A DNA stretch of 64,000 nucleotides from Nocardia spumae (GCF_020733635.1 NZ_JAJFZL010000001.1:2790001-2854000); one strand, 5' to 3'; shown: positions 1 to 9,012, numbered from the stretch's first letter. Made by a program: numbers and translations. Notes: a model not told the origin generated them from the letters alone.

Positions 1-150
1 CTCATCGGCGGCTTTTTCGAGGCGGTCCATTGCCTGCGTGCAGGCCGAAGTGGCCTCGGGTGTGTCGTGGATGTCGTATCGGTGGGCGGCACCGTAGTAC
101 GACCATCCTGCCCATTGATCGGCTGTGTCGGTGCTGTAGCGGCGCTGCAT
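1..150 (-). CDS. hypothetical protein, N-terminal part (runs off left edge)
   Basis: This frame is open from an ATG at position 150 to the left edge (50 codons, no stop). An in-frame TGA lies four codons upstream of the ATG and a purine-rich GGAAGGG sequence precedes it, so the start looks real. The visible part has no signal peptide or membrane segment; it is rich in Tyr, Trp, Asp and His (for example WAGWSYYGAAHRYDIHD). I do not recognise the family. It lies downstream of the decayed istB on the same strand and may belong to the neighbourhood the insertion element entered. Confidence 0.45.
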   Translation of the reverse strand, partial: MQRRYSTDTADQWAGWSYYGAAHRYDIHDTPEATSACTQAMDRLEKAADE

Positions 151-261
151 GACGGTCTTTCATCCCTTCCCCGGTCGGTGCCGCCGCTGTGCCATCACAG
201 TGATCAGCTCGTTCTGGGCGCAGACCGTGTGGGTGATGGTGCCCAGGACTGGAGGACTGGG

Positions 262-942
262 TCAATCCGAGTCGGCTGGTCCGGCTGGTTTGCCGCGGCG
301 GGGCTTCTGTCGTTGCCGGTAGGACTTGCCCTCGACGATCAGCTCGTAGAAGTCGTTGGTCTCGGGCGTCTCCAATCGATGCAAGGCCAGGTCATCGAGG
401 ATCAACAGGTCCACGCGGTGCAGTTTGCGCATCTCGTCTTCGTAGCTGCCGTCCAGGCGCGCACCACGCAACCGTTTGAACAGTTTGTCGGCGCGCTCGG
501 TGTGAACGGTATGGTGGCGGCGGACCGCGATGTGTCCTAATGCGTTGGCCAGGAACGTCTTTCCGACCCCGACCGGCCCCATCACCGGGACGTTGTAGGC
601 GTCGGCGAGAAACCGCAGCGAGGTCAGCTCGGCCAGAGTTCGCGGTCGAAGGCGACCGCTGTCGAATCGTCCCATGCCGCCAGGTGCATCTGTGGATCCA
701 GATGGGCCGTCTTGGCGCGGCGTTGCTCGGATTGGCGGTCACGGCGGGCGACCTCGTCGGCGAACAGCATCTCCAGAAAGTCGTGGTGCGGCAGCCGATT
801 CGACCTGGCCAGGGCCAACCGTTCCGGGAGGGTATCGAGCAATTGGCCGAGCTTGAGCCGCCGCATCAGCGAACTGCAGCTCCGGGGAGATCTCGATCGG
901 TTTGACCGCTAGGGACGAGGCGGGACGGCGGGTGGTGCTCAT
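262..942 (-). pseudogene. istB: istB pseudogene (IS21-family transposition helper ATPase)
   Basis: IstB is the AAA+ ATPase that assists the IS21 transposase IstA. The reading starts at the ATG at 942 (MSTTRRPASSLAVKPIEIS), must change frame near 866 to continue as MRRLKLGQLLDTLPERL, and change again near 640 to reach the Walker A segment GPVGVGKTFLANALG and the Walker B segment VDLLILDDLALHR. After NDFYELIVE the usual stretch of about 50 residues (sensor 1 and following helices) is missing and the text jumps to the C-terminal SYRQRQKPRRGKP. Two frameshifts plus an internal deletion make this non-functional. The ATG overlaps the istA stop (ATGA), as is normal for IS21 elements. Confidence 0.85.
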
Positions 943-1330
943 GACGACCTCCTGACAGCGAAATCGGTGGTGGAACGGACGAACCGGGACGGTGCAGGCG
1001 GCGGCAGCAGCGTCAGCTGCTGGCCGCTGGTGCCGCGGGCGAGCATTCTCATCCCCGCGGTCTCACGGCACCACCGTTGCGCGCGTTCCCGGCAGTCCTG
1101 AAGGTCCCGGAATTGTTCTCCGGCAAAGAAATTCGACCGTGCATAAGGAACACAGCGTTCGACGCGCGGCTTGTCCTGCGGGCTGCGGGCTGCGGACCCG
1201 GGCCGGATCAACCACGAACCCACGAGACTCGTAGTACTCGCGGAACGAGTCGTTCAACCGGGGATCGGTCGCGTTCGCGCGGTCCACGATCGCCTTCATG
1301 TTGTCCGGGATCGCGACGGCGAACCGCCAA
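939..1330 (-). pseudogene. istA: istA remnant (IS21-family transposase)
   Basis: Pieces of the IstA DDE transposase are readable in two frames. One frame (about 1330 down to 1190) gives IPDNMKAIVDRANATDPRL and DPARVRSPQ. The other (about 1190 down to 939) gives DKPRVERCVPYARSNFFAG and then WCRETAGMR. After AGMR the text jumps to a C-terminal tail (MLARGTSGQ ... FAVRRSS), so roughly the last third is deleted internally. The N-terminal helix-turn-helix and the start of the catalytic core are absent upstream. This is a decayed element together with istB; no terminal inverted repeats or target duplications were found. Confidence 0.8.
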
Positions 1331-1626
1331 CGAGGTATGCATGAGTATTCGCGCTCCTGCGACGAGAGGAATGGGTCGCGGAAGCGGGGCTCGCTCAACT
1401 CACCCGGGTGAGAACCGCACGCCGGCCGTCTCGGCTCAGCGCGCCGGGAAATCGGCCCCGCTCAGCAGCGGGGCGGCGCCAGGACGACGAGCAATCGATG
1501 CACCTCGCCACTGTACCCACAGTGGGAAGCGCTCGTGATCCGAGTTTCCCTGTCCAGCTGGCAGTCGAATGTTCTCGTTCTGCAACAGAATTCGTCGATC
1601 GCCGGGCCGACGATCGATTCGCTCGC
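1331..1626. other. non-coding stretch beside the IS remnant
   Basis: No convincing gene is visible between the istA remnant and the stop codon of the NTF2-like gene. The open frames here have no recognisable protein sequence. It may contain further eroded insertion-sequence DNA, but I could not identify an end of the element. Confidence 0.4.
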
Positions 1627-2085
1627 TCAGATCCGCGCCGGCTGTCCGGCCGGGACAATCGGGGTGGTCTGGGCCAGGCCGATCTTCCACCCGGTAGCGG
1701 TCCGTACCGTCACGTAGGTCAGGGCGCCGGTGGTCGGCGGGATCTGCTCATCCGGGCGCTCGTCGTACACCGTCTTGATGCAGCTGACGAGGGCGGCGTC
1801 GGCACTGAGCGATCGGATGTCGACGACCTCGACGCTGGTGCGGACAGCCCCGAGTCCGCTGCTCAGGGCCGCACTCATCGCCGCCTCCAACATGTCACGG
1901 CCGAGGAGCCGACGGCCGTAGAAGTTGACCACGGCCGCGGTGTCGGCATGCAGGGCCGGGAGTACGGCGGTGTCGGCCTGGGCGCGGTCGGCGCGGGCCA
2001 CCAGGTCGCGAATGGCGCGCTCGTCCTCGACCGAAAGGGGCCGCGTGCTCTCGGTCGCTGTGGGCTGGGGGTTTGTTGATCGCAC
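1627..2085 (-). CDS. SgcJ/EcaC-type NTF2-like (SnoaL-like) protein
   Basis: A 152-residue protein with the layout of the SgcJ/EcaC branch of the NTF2-like superfamily: an N-terminal helix (SVEDERAIRDLVARADRAQ), then a cone-shaped fold with NFYGRRLLGRDMLEAAMSAAL and a C-terminal strand TYVTVRTATGWKIGLAQTT. Family members act as small-molecule binding proteins or isomerase/cyclase-like enzymes; the substrate cannot be read from sequence. The start is GTG at 2085; an ATG four bases upstream is in another frame. No strong ribosome-binding site is visible. It stands alone between the IS remnant and a divergently transcribed secreted protein. Confidence 0.75.
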   Translation of the reverse strand: MRSTNPQPTATESTRPLSVEDERAIRDLVARADRAQADTAVLPALHADTAAVVNFYGRRLLGRDMLEAAMSAALSSGLGAVRTSVEVVDIRSLSADAALVSCIKTVYDERPDEQIPPTTGALTYVTVRTATGWKIGLAQTTPIVPAGQPARI

Positions 2086-2339
2086 TCATGCGAGACAGTA
2101 TTCAACCTCGAGCCAACTCGAGGTCAAGCCGCCGATCGCCGGTGACCGCCGCCGAGGACGCCACCGCGTCGATCACCGGCTCCCACGGGGTGAATCCGTC
2201 GCCGCGTCCGGCGAGCCGCCGGGCTCCGGTGCCCGCGTGCTGCGTTACGCTCGGCATCTCCGAGTCGGCATCGTGCGAGTGTCCGCAGCGGTGTTCGGCC
2301 GTTCCCGTCGATTCGAACACCGAATGAAGGCGAGAAGAC

Positions 2340-3257
2340 ATGCACTGCCCGACGGACCCGGTGCCGCCGCGCCGTTCCTGGATCCGCTTCCTGTTGTTCG
2401 TAGTCCTCACGCTGTCTGTGATCGCGGTGGGTGTCCCGGCGACCGCGTCGGCCCAGCCGATCGACGTCGCGTGCGGCACACCGTTGTCCGCCGGGGAGGT
2501 GGCCGACATCGTGCGGCTGTCGGATACGACCACCTTGTCCGGGACATCGTCGCAGCGCCTGGAGCAGGCCGTCGATCAGCATCGGCGGATCGCCGAAATC
2601 CTGGTGCGGCACCGGGATCGGCGCGGACTGCTCGCGTTGGGTCTCGATGCCGTCGAACAGTCCGCGGTCATGCCGCTGCAGCGCGACCCGTCCGCCTTCG
2701 CCGATCCGGAGTACGCGCACCGCATCAGTCTGGATCTGCTCCTGCGGTTCCTGCGCAATGTGCACGCGGAATTCACCGGCGGCACACCCGAACCGCAATG
2801 GGCGAACTACTTCGCGCTGGCCCGCGACTGCTCGCTGTCGCCGGCTCGGGTCGCGATGGCGGGCTACAACGCGCATCTCAGTGTCGATCTGGCCAACGCT
2901 GTCGCCGCCGTGCACTCCACGCCCGCGAATGCCGCCGACTATTTCCGGATCGTGGACGCGATCGCGAGCAAGGGATCGCTGATCGTCGACGAGACGAAAT
3001 CGATCTACGGCGGTGATCTGGGGCCGCTGTGGCGCTTCTATTTCCTGGGCGAGGGCCTGGACCGGGTGGTCGGTGCCGGAGTCGGCTCCGGCGCCCTGCT
3101 GCGGTTCGCCGACGCCGGTGCGAACGTGGTGATCTTCGGTAACGGTCTGGCCCTGCAGGATCCCGCGCTGGAACCGGGTACCCGGGCCGAGATCGACGCG
3201 CTGTGGCACAGCGCCGACGCCGCCTTCGCGGTCCTGTCCGCCAACGGCGGGCTGTGA
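2340..3257 (+). CDS. secreted DUF5995-family protein
   Basis: A 305-residue protein with an N-terminal hydrophobic segment (about residues 14-38, FLLFVVLTLSVIAVG then ATASAQ), which looks like a signal peptide with cleavage near ASA-QP. The mature part resembles DUF5995: FADPEYAHRISLDLL, an AGYNAHLSVDLANAV segment matching the family's conserved NAH-type motif, DYFRIVDAIAS, and a C-terminal helix with a conserved Trp. The function of DUF5995 is not established. The ATG at 2340 follows a GAAGGCGAGAAG stretch. It is monocistronic, with a small hairpin 26 bases after the stop. The family call is from recognition of motifs only. Confidence 0.7.
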   Translation: MHCPTDPVPPRRSWIRFLLFVVLTLSVIAVGVPATASAQPIDVACGTPLSAGEVADIVRLSDTTTLSGTSSQRLEQAVDQHRRIAEILVRHRDRRGLLALGLDAVEQSAVMPLQRDPSAFADPEYAHRISLDLLLRFLRNVHAEFTGGTPEPQWANYFALARDCSLSPARVAMAGYNAHLSVDLANAVAAVHSTPANAADYFRIVDAIASKGSLIVDETKSIYGGDLGPLWRFYFLGEGLDRVVGAGVGSGALLRFADAGANVVIFGNGLALQDPALEPGTRAEIDALWHSADAAFAVLSANGGL

Positions 3258-3282
3258 CCCCGTCATCGGGCAGCGTCGACGG

Positions 3283-3300
3283 CCCGCAGCCGCCTGCGGG
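3283..3300 (+). terminator. hairpin after the DUF5995 gene
   Basis: CCCGCAG and CTGCGGG form a 7-bp GC-rich stem around a 4-base loop, 26 bases after the stop at 3257. There is no U-tract, as is common in high-GC actinobacteria. Confidence 0.5.
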
Positions 3301-3681
3301 AGGTGCTCGTGGAATTCGAGTAGCGGTCTACTCAGGTGGGCGGCCCGGCCGGTACATACGCTGACAGCAACGTAGAAAGTTGATTGTTCGGCGTGGCTGC
3401 GACGGATGAAAGTAACGACGTCACCGACACGATCCGAACCGGGTTCGGTTGGCGCGCACCATATCGCGGCGACAGTCGGCAGAAGCGACGACGATCCGGT
3501 TCGGGGCGGCGGTGCGGCTCGGCTTGTCGCCGCACAGCATCGTCGGCGCAACGCCACACCGGCACCCGCAGGCGTCGGGTCCCGGGCGGTCGTGCCCGTG
3601 TCCCCACGGCTCGGGGCCCTCGATCGGGGATGTCTCCGATGTACGGCGATGAATTTCGGAGGCGTATGCCGTCTACCCGGT
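3301..3681. other. intergenic region upstream of the RibD-type reductase gene
   Basis: Roughly 380 bases with no supported gene. Open frames exist on both strands but lack domain-like sequence. The region presumably carries the promoter of the following gene; I could not assign boxes with confidence. Confidence 0.4.
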
Positions 3682-4233
3682 ATGAGAAAACTGATCTATG
3701 GGATCGGTGTGTCCCTGGACGGCTACATCAACGACCGCGACGGCGGCATCGACTGGTCCGACCCGGACGACGAGCTGCACCAGTTCCACAACGACCGTTA
3801 CCGCGATATCGAGGTCTCACTGCACGGTCGCCGGCTCTACGAACTGATGGCCGAGCACTGGCCGCACGTGTCCGAGAACGCGCCGCCCATCGAGCGCGAG
3901 TTCGCCAGGCTGTGGACGGAGAAGCCCAAGGTCGTGTTCTCCCGGACGCTGACCGAGGTCCATTGGAACAGCACCCTGGTCGCCGAGAACGCGGTCGCGG
4001 AGGTTCGCAGGCTCAAGGCCGGCGGCGATGGCGTCATGGAGGTCGGTGGCGCGGGGCTCGCGGCCTCGCTGATCCCACACGGGCTCATCGACGAGTATCA
4101 GTTGTTTCTCATGCCGGTGGTGCTCGGCGGCGGCACCCCGCTGTTCCCGCCGCTGGACAAGCGAATTCAGCTCCGGTTGACCGAGACGAGGCATTTCGAC
4201 ACCGCGGTGATGCTGCGCTATTCCGCCGTCTGA
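3682..4233 (+). CDS. RibD C-terminal-domain (dihydrofolate-reductase-fold) protein
   Basis: A 183-residue single-domain protein of the RibD_C family, the NADPH-binding fold shared with the riboflavin reductase RibD. It begins KLIYGIGVSLDGYINDRDGG, a typical family N-terminus (SLDGY), continues with HGRRLYELMAEHWP and KVVFSRTLTEVHWNS, and has the Gly-rich MEVGGAGLAASLIPHGLIDE and LMPVVLGGGTPLFPPL motifs. Stand-alone members are stress or accessory reductases of unknown substrate and are unlikely to be the riboflavin enzyme. I chose the ATG at 3682 because homology begins there although the frame is open further upstream. It ends 16 bases inside the convergent MFS gene. Confidence 0.85.
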   Translation: MRKLIYGIGVSLDGYINDRDGGIDWSDPDDELHQFHNDRYRDIEVSLHGRRLYELMAEHWPHVSENAPPIEREFARLWTEKPKVVFSRTLTEVHWNSTLVAENAVAEVRRLKAGGDGVMEVGGAGLAASLIPHGLIDEYQLFLMPVVLGGGTPLFPPLDKRIQLRLTETRHFDTAVMLRYSAV

Positions 4234-5609
4234 GGTCCGGTCGTCACGGTCGCGACCCCTGGCAGTGGATCGTCGCGAGGCACGAGTGAAATCCGCCGGC
4301 CCGAGATCCGCACGCGCAGGCCCGCGGCGCGGGCGAGAACGACGCCGACCAGGGCCGCGGACGCCGCGGAGACCACCCCGCAGGCGAACAGTCCGAACCG
4401 GGGCCCGAATTTCTCGGTGAGCCACCCCACGATCGGACCCCCGATGGGGGTGCCGCCCGTGAAGACCATCATGTACAGCGACATCACCCGTCCCCGCATG
4501 GTGGGGTCGGTTTCCAGTTGCACCATCGAGTTGCCCGAGGTGTTGAAGGTGAGGCCGAGCAAGCCCACCACCACGAGCAGCGCGGTGAACAGCCAATAAT
4601 CCGGCGCGAAGGCGGTGACCGCCTCGAGCGCCCCGAAGCCGATCGCGGTGGCGACCAGCATCCGCATGCGCACTCGTCCTCGGCGGCTGGCCAGCAGCGC
4701 GCCCGCGAGGGATCCCGCCGCCAGCGCGGTGTTGAGCAGTCCGTATTTCCCGGCGTCGACATCGAAGACGTGATAGGCGAAGCCCGACAGCACGGTGGGA
4801 AAGTTGTAGCCGAAGGTTCCGACGAAGCCCACCATGACGATCGGCCAGAGCAGTTGCGGATGCGCGCTCACATAGCGGAGACCCTCGCGCAGTTGCCCTT
4901 TTCGACGTGGCAGGCGCGGCACCGGCGTCAATTCCGCCGGTCGCATCGCCAGCAGGCCGCCGATGACGGCGGCGAAGGATCCCGCGTTGATCACGAACGC
5001 CCAGCCCGATCCGACCGCGGCGATCACCGCTCCGGCGACTGCCGGGCCGACGAGCCGGGCGGCCTGGAAGTTCGCGGAGTTCAGGCTGACGGCATTGCGT
5101 AATCGCTGCCGGCCGACGATTTCCGGAACGAACGACTGGCGGGTCGGATTGTCGACGACGGTCACCATGCCCAGCAGTAGCGCCAGCAGGTACACATGCC
5201 ATACCTCGACCGTGCCGGTCAGCGTCAGGACGGCGAGGACGGCGGCGAGCAGTCCCATGGTGGCCTGAGTGAGGACCAGCAGACCCCGCTTGGGGAAGCG
5301 GTCGGCGATGACGCCGCCGTAGAGACCGAACAGCAGCATCGGCAGGAACTGCATGGCGGTGGTGATTCCGACGGCGAACGAGCTGCCGGTGAGACCGAGT
5401 ACCAGCCAGTCCTGGGCGATTCGCTGCATCCAGGTGCCGGTGTTCGAAACCACCTGGCCCGCAAAGTAATAGCGGTAGTTGGGGACGGTGAGAGAGGTGA
5501 ACATCCCACCGGCGCCCTCCGGCTGCTGCGATACCGCGACGGGCGGATCGGCCGGGATCGGATCGGTGGCGGTGGTGTTGCGGTAGTCGTCGGTGCGGGG
5601 CGCGGTCAA
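4218..5609 (-). CDS. MFS efflux transporter (EntS/DHA-like)
   Basis: A 463-residue integral membrane protein with about 12 hydrophobic segments, of the enterobactin-exporter-like or multidrug branch of the major facilitator superfamily. The cytoplasmic N-terminus (about 35 residues) is followed by YRYYFAGQVVSNTGTWMQ, typical of this branch, and the loop motif LYGGVIADRFPKRG between the second and third helices. TVVDNPTRQSFVPEIVG is another family signature. The start is TTG at 5609 with GGAAAGG about 6 bases upstream. The C-terminus overlaps the convergent reductase gene by 16 bases. The substrate is unknown. An AT-rich, partly palindromic patch near 5792-5812 may control it. Confidence 0.88.
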   Translation of the reverse strand: MTAPRTDDYRNTTATDPIPADPPVAVSQQPEGAGGMFTSLTVPNYRYYFAGQVVSNTGTWMQRIAQDWLVLGLTGSSFAVGITTAMQFLPMLLFGLYGGVIADRFPKRGLLVLTQATMGLLAAVLAVLTLTGTVEVWHVYLLALLLGMVTVVDNPTRQSFVPEIVGRQRLRNAVSLNSANFQAARLVGPAVAGAVIAAVGSGWAFVINAGSFAAVIGGLLAMRPAELTPVPRLPRRKGQLREGLRYVSAHPQLLWPIVMVGFVGTFGYNFPTVLSGFAYHVFDVDAGKYGLLNTALAAGSLAGALLASRRGRVRMRMLVATAIGFGALEAVTAFAPDYWLFTALLVVVGLLGLTFNTSGNSMVQLETDPTMRGRVMSLYMMVFTGGTPIGGPIVGWLTEKFGPRFGLFACGVVSAASAALVGVVLARAAGLRVRISGRRISLVPRDDPLPGVATVTTGPQTAE

Positions 5610-5912
5610 AACTGCCTTTCCTGCGGTGCGGCTCCTTGTTCTATGACGAGCAACGTTCGGTTGCTACGGATGGGCCTGGAGAACGGAGGTGGTGTGCTGC
5701 CCGGTCGGGCGGCGGTACCTGGTGAGGCCGGCGGCCGACACCGTCGCGGCCACCTGGGCGCGCGGGTTCACGGGCCGTCGATCCACATTGCTTAGTCTAC
5801 CTAATCAATTAGCGGACCCCGTGGTGCCGGACGGACCGAGATCGGTCGGGGGATTCCCGGTCCCACCGCACAGCACGTCCAGGAAGGGGCAGTACCGTCG
5901 GCCGCGTTGGTG
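5610..5912. other. upstream region of the MFS gene with AT-rich palindromic patch
   Basis: About 300 bases without a supported gene. Around 5792-5812 the sequence is conspicuously AT-rich and contains two overlapping imperfect palindromes, TTAGTCTACCTAA (5792-5804) and CTAATCAATTAG (5801-5812). This could be the promoter or operator of the MFS gene, about 190 bases away. It does not match the iron-box consensus well enough to name a regulator. Confidence 0.4.
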
Positions 5913-6401
5913 TCAGTGCCCCCGCAGGGCGCGACGGGCCCGCGGCCAGAATTCGAATCCGGCGGTGGTCATGCCGCCGAGGCCGATCACCAGGATCGCC
6001 GCGTCGACACTGGTGCGCCCCTCGCGGGCCCAGTAGACGTCCTCGAGATCCAGGAGCAAGGCCAGTTCGTCGACGATCAGCGCCGAACCGGCGCCGTAGG
6101 AGGTGGCGACCACCGGATGTCGGCGAGCGCGCTCGGTTCCGCGCAAGGCCACCAGTCCCACGGCTTCGAGCATCGCGATGCCGATGTTGTAGTGATGGAA
6201 ATGCCTGCCCCCCACAGTGAATCCGCCGCTGGAAGGGCCGTGCCCCGCGCGGATCCAGTGGGTGAGGGCCCGCGTGGCCGCGAATGTCGTCGTGAACGAG
6301 GCCCACGCCCACACCGCTGAACGCTCCCCGGGGCCCAGACTCTCCACCCACGCCCGCCGCACCGCGCGGGCTCGATGCCGCGCGGTGGCCAGGGCGCTCA
6401 T
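5913..6401 (-). CDS. small integral membrane protein of unknown function
   Basis: A 162-residue protein read from the ATG at 6401 (MSALATARHRARAVRR). It has hydrophobic stretches around VWAWASFTTTFAATRALTHW, YNIGIAMLEAVGLVALRG, ATSYGAGSALIVDELALLLD and AILVIGLGGMTTAGFEFW. Charged or polar residues inside or beside the segments (HHYN, DELALLLDLED) suggest a membrane enzyme or channel-like protein rather than a simple anchor. I do not recognise the family with confidence. The frame is open for about 180 codons further upstream but that part looks non-coding. It is divergent from the acyl-CoA dehydrogenase gene. Confidence 0.65.
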   Translation of the reverse strand: MSALATARHRARAVRRAWVESLGPGERSAVWAWASFTTTFAATRALTHWIRAGHGPSSGGFTVGGRHFHHYNIGIAMLEAVGLVALRGTERARRHPVVATSYGAGSALIVDELALLLDLEDVYWAREGRTSVDAAILVIGLGGMTTAGFEFWPRARRALRGH

Positions 6402-6694
6402 CTCACCGGAAACTGTCGTGGCAGCGTGTCGAATCGGCGCATCCGCGCGAACTCGGCGGCGGCCGGCAGCCGGGGGACGCGGTTCTCGATCGGTCACCAC
6501 CTCATCGTCACCTTGTGCGGGGGTCCGTGCTCGGTATTCGGCAAATTCCCAGACAACCGACCGTGTGGTGGCTCGCCGCCTCCGAATGGCGCCGGAAGGG
6601 GCCGAGTGGGGGAGTACCGCGGGCACGATCACGCGGACCGGAGATCGTCTCTCACCCCGAATCGGCCGAACTTCTATTCGACCCCGCGACGTCG

Positions 6695-6708
6695 TGGAAC
6701 CTGTTCTA
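6695..6708. promoter_or_regulatory. KstR-like operator upstream of the acyl-CoA dehydrogenase gene
   Basis: TGGAACCTGTTCTA fits the published KstR consensus TNNAACNNGTTNNA at every fixed position and is nearly a full palindrome. It lies 56 bases upstream of the GTG start at 6765, inside a 363-base intergenic region (6402-6764) that holds no other recognisable element. KstR is the TetR-type repressor of sterol and cholesterol catabolism in mycolata. The functional assignment is inference from the motif. Confidence 0.6.
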
Positions 6709-6764
6709 ATCGGAGTGCCCGGCCCGTGCTGGGAGCGTATCGACGCCGAGCGGAGTGAGAGATC

Positions 6765-8966
6765 GTGCCCGTAGCCCTGACCGTGGATCAGGCGGCGCTG
6801 GCGGAGGCCGTCAGTGGATTCGCCGACCGCCACAGCACCCGCGAATACACCCGCAAGCACACCGACCGGCTGGCCGCCGGCGAACTGCCCGCCTTCTGGG
6901 CGGAACTGGTCGCCCTCGGACTGCCCGGTGTGCATCTGCCGGAGGCGGTGGGCGGACAGGGCGGAACCCTGGACGAGATCGCGGTGGTACTCGCCGAAGC
7001 CGGGCGGGCGCTGCTACCCGGGCCGCTGCTCCCGTCGGCGGTCACGAGCGCCATCGTCGCGTCGGCGGAACCCACCGAGCCGGTCGGTCTTGCGCTGCGG
7101 CGGTTCGCCGCCGGGGTGACCGCTGCGACCGTGGATCCCGGACACGGGGTGCGGATCGCCGATGCCGGGCTCGGCGGCGCGACCGGCCCGGTCTTGGGCG
7201 CTGCGTCGGCCGAGGTGCTCCTCGTGGCCGCTTCCGAGGACGACGGGATCCGCTGGTTCCTGGTGGAACGTAGCGCGCCGGGTGTGGAGATCGAGGCGCG
7301 TGCCGGATCGGATCTCGGTCGCGACCTCGCGGTCGTCCGGCTGCGCGATACCGCCGGAACCGAACTCACCGGCATCGATGCCGGCTACGCCGAAGCGGTC
7401 GCCACCGCGTTCATGGCCGCCGAAGCCGCCGGGGTGATCCGCTGGTGCTCGGACACGGCCACCGAATATGTGAAGGCGCGCAAGCAGTTCGGTCGCCCCG
7501 TCGGCTCCTTCCAGGCCGTACAGCACCGCGCCGCCCAGCTGCTGATCACCAGTGAACTCGCCACCGCGGCGGCCTGGGACGCGGTGCGTGGTCTCGCCGA
7601 CGAGCCCGCGCAGCGCACGCACGCGACGGCCGGCGCCGCGATCACCACCCTCGGCAATGCCGTGCACGCGGCCGTGGAATGTCTGTGCCTGCACGGCGCC
7701 ATCGGTTTCACCTGGGAGCACGATCTGCATCTGTACTGGCGGCGGGCGATCTCGCTGGCCGGGCTGGGCGGTTCCGCGGAGAGCTGGGAACGGCGCCTCG
7801 GGGAGGTCGCACTCGGCGGACCGCGCAATTTCGCGGTGCCGCTGCCGGAAACCGATTCCACGTTCCGCGACTGGGTCTCGGAGATCCTGGATCGTGCCGC
7901 CGCCCTGGACAATCCGAACCCGGGCAAGATCGGTGACCACGACGCCACCAATACCGGTCCCCGCCGCACTCTGCTCGCGGACTCGGGGCTGGTCTCCCCG
8001 CCCATGCCCAGACCGTGGGGGATCGAAGCCGGTCCACTGGAACAGCTGATCCTGCAGGACGAGTACGACAAGCACGCAATCGCCCAGCCCTCCATGGGAA
8101 TCGGCCAGTGGGTGGTGCCGATCGTGCTGGCGCGCGGCACACCCGAACAGCTCGCACGGCTGGCCGCTCCCGCCCTGCGCGGTGAGGAGATCTGGTGCCA
8201 GCTGATGAGTGAGCCGGAGGCGGGTTCGGATGTGGCCTCGCTGAGTCTGCGCGCCACCCCGGACGGCGACGGCTGGCGGCTCAACGGCCAGAAGATCTGG
8301 ACCACGCTGGCTCATCGCTCCGACTGGGGACTGCTGCTGGCTCGCACCGACTCCGGCGCCGAACGCCACCGCGGCCTGACCATGTTCCTGGTCGATATGC
8401 ACGGCGCCGGTGTCACGGTCCGTCCGATCACTCAATCCAGCGGTAACGCCGAATTCAACGAGGTGTTCTTCGACGACGCCTTCGTCCCCGGCGACATGGT
8501 TCTCGGCGAGGTCGGTCAGGGCTGGGCGCTGACACTGGAAACCCTTGCCCAGGAACGGCTTTTCATCGGCGGTGTCCGAGATCCCGGGCACAACGCCCGC
8601 ATCGTCGGCATCATCGAGCGCGCGGAGTTCGTGGGCAGCCGCGAGAACGCGCTGCGGGCGCTGGGCCGGATCAGCGCGCGCGGAGCCGCCATCTCGGCGA
8701 TGAACCTGCGCGAGACCATTCGCCGTCTCGACGGTCACGGAATCGGCCCCGCCACCAGTATTTCCAAGGCCGCGGCCTCCATGCTGCACACCGACGCCGC
8801 GGCCGCCGCCCTCGAACTCATCGGTCCCGCCGCCGCGCTGAGTGAAAAACACTCCGAGGTCGTCCACCATGAACTGGATATCCCGAGCTGGGTGATCGGT
8901 GGCGGAACGCTGGAGATCCAGCTCAACACCATCGCCACCCTCGTCATGGGGCTGCCCAGGAAATAA
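6765..8966 (+). CDS. FadE6-like tandem acyl-CoA dehydrogenase
   Basis: A 733-residue protein carrying two acyl-CoA dehydrogenase units in tandem, matching the length of mycobacterial FadE6 (about 730). The first unit (residues about 1-370) has KARKQFGRPVGSFQAVQHRA, a typical family segment. The second (about 400-730) has QLMSEPEAGSDVASLSLRA, NGQKIWTTLAHRSDWGLLLA and a C-terminal WVIGGGTLEIQLNTIATLVM. These enzymes oxidise acyl-CoA to enoyl-CoA with FAD in the cytoplasm during fatty acid or sterol side-chain beta-oxidation. The GTG start at 6765 follows GGAGTGAGAG. A KstR-type box upstream supports a lipid or sterol role, though the exact substrate is unknown. A hairpin terminator follows. Confidence 0.88.
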   Translation: MPVALTVDQAALAEAVSGFADRHSTREYTRKHTDRLAAGELPAFWAELVALGLPGVHLPEAVGGQGGTLDEIAVVLAEAGRALLPGPLLPSAVTSAIVASAEPTEPVGLALRRFAAGVTAATVDPGHGVRIADAGLGGATGPVLGAASAEVLLVAASEDDGIRWFLVERSAPGVEIEARAGSDLGRDLAVVRLRDTAGTELTGIDAGYAEAVATAFMAAEAAGVIRWCSDTATEYVKARKQFGRPVGSFQAVQHRAAQLLITSELATAAAWDAVRGLADEPAQRTHATAGAAITTLGNAVHAAVECLCLHGAIGFTWEHDLHLYWRRAISLAGLGGSAESWERRLGEVALGGPRNFAVPLPETDSTFRDWVSEILDRAAALDNPNPGKIGDHDATNTGPRRTLLADSGLVSPPMPRPWGIEAGPLEQLILQDEYDKHAIAQPSMGIGQWVVPIVLARGTPEQLARLAAPALRGEEIWCQLMSEPEAGSDVASLSLRATPDGDGWRLNGQKIWTTLAHRSDWGLLLARTDSGAERHRGLTMFLVDMHGAGVTVRPITQSSGNAEFNEVFFDDAFVPGDMVLGEVGQGWALTLETLAQERLFIGGVRDPGHNARIVGIIERAEFVGSRENALRALGRISARGAAISAMNLRETIRRLDGHGIGPATSISKAAASMLHTDAAAAALELIGPAAALSEKHSEVVHHELDIPSWVIGGGTLEIQLNTIATLVMGLPRK

Positions 8967-8979
8967 CCCCGGTCACTGT

Positions 8980-9012
8980 CGCGCGCCGCCGAATTCGGCC
9001 CGGCGGCGCGCG
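8980..9012. terminator. bidirectional hairpin between convergent genes
   Basis: CGCGCGCCGCCG and CGGCGGCGCGCG form a perfect 12-bp stem with a 9-base loop in the 55 bases separating the convergent acyl-CoA dehydrogenase and P450 genes. It probably terminates transcription from both sides. Confidence 0.8.

Noticed and set aside
2124..3557. 477-codon open frame antisense to the DUF5995 gene
   Set aside because: The sense strand has a signal peptide and family motifs; the antisense frame has none.
5792..5812. Possible iron box (DtxR/IdeR) upstream of the MFS gene
   Set aside because: The patch is AT-rich and palindromic but cannot be aligned with the 19-bp iron-box consensus without gaps, so no regulator is named.
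7014..8870. 618-codon open frame antisense to the acyl-CoA dehydrogenase gene
   Set aside because: Lies wholly within a convincing gene on the other strand and has no recognisable motif.
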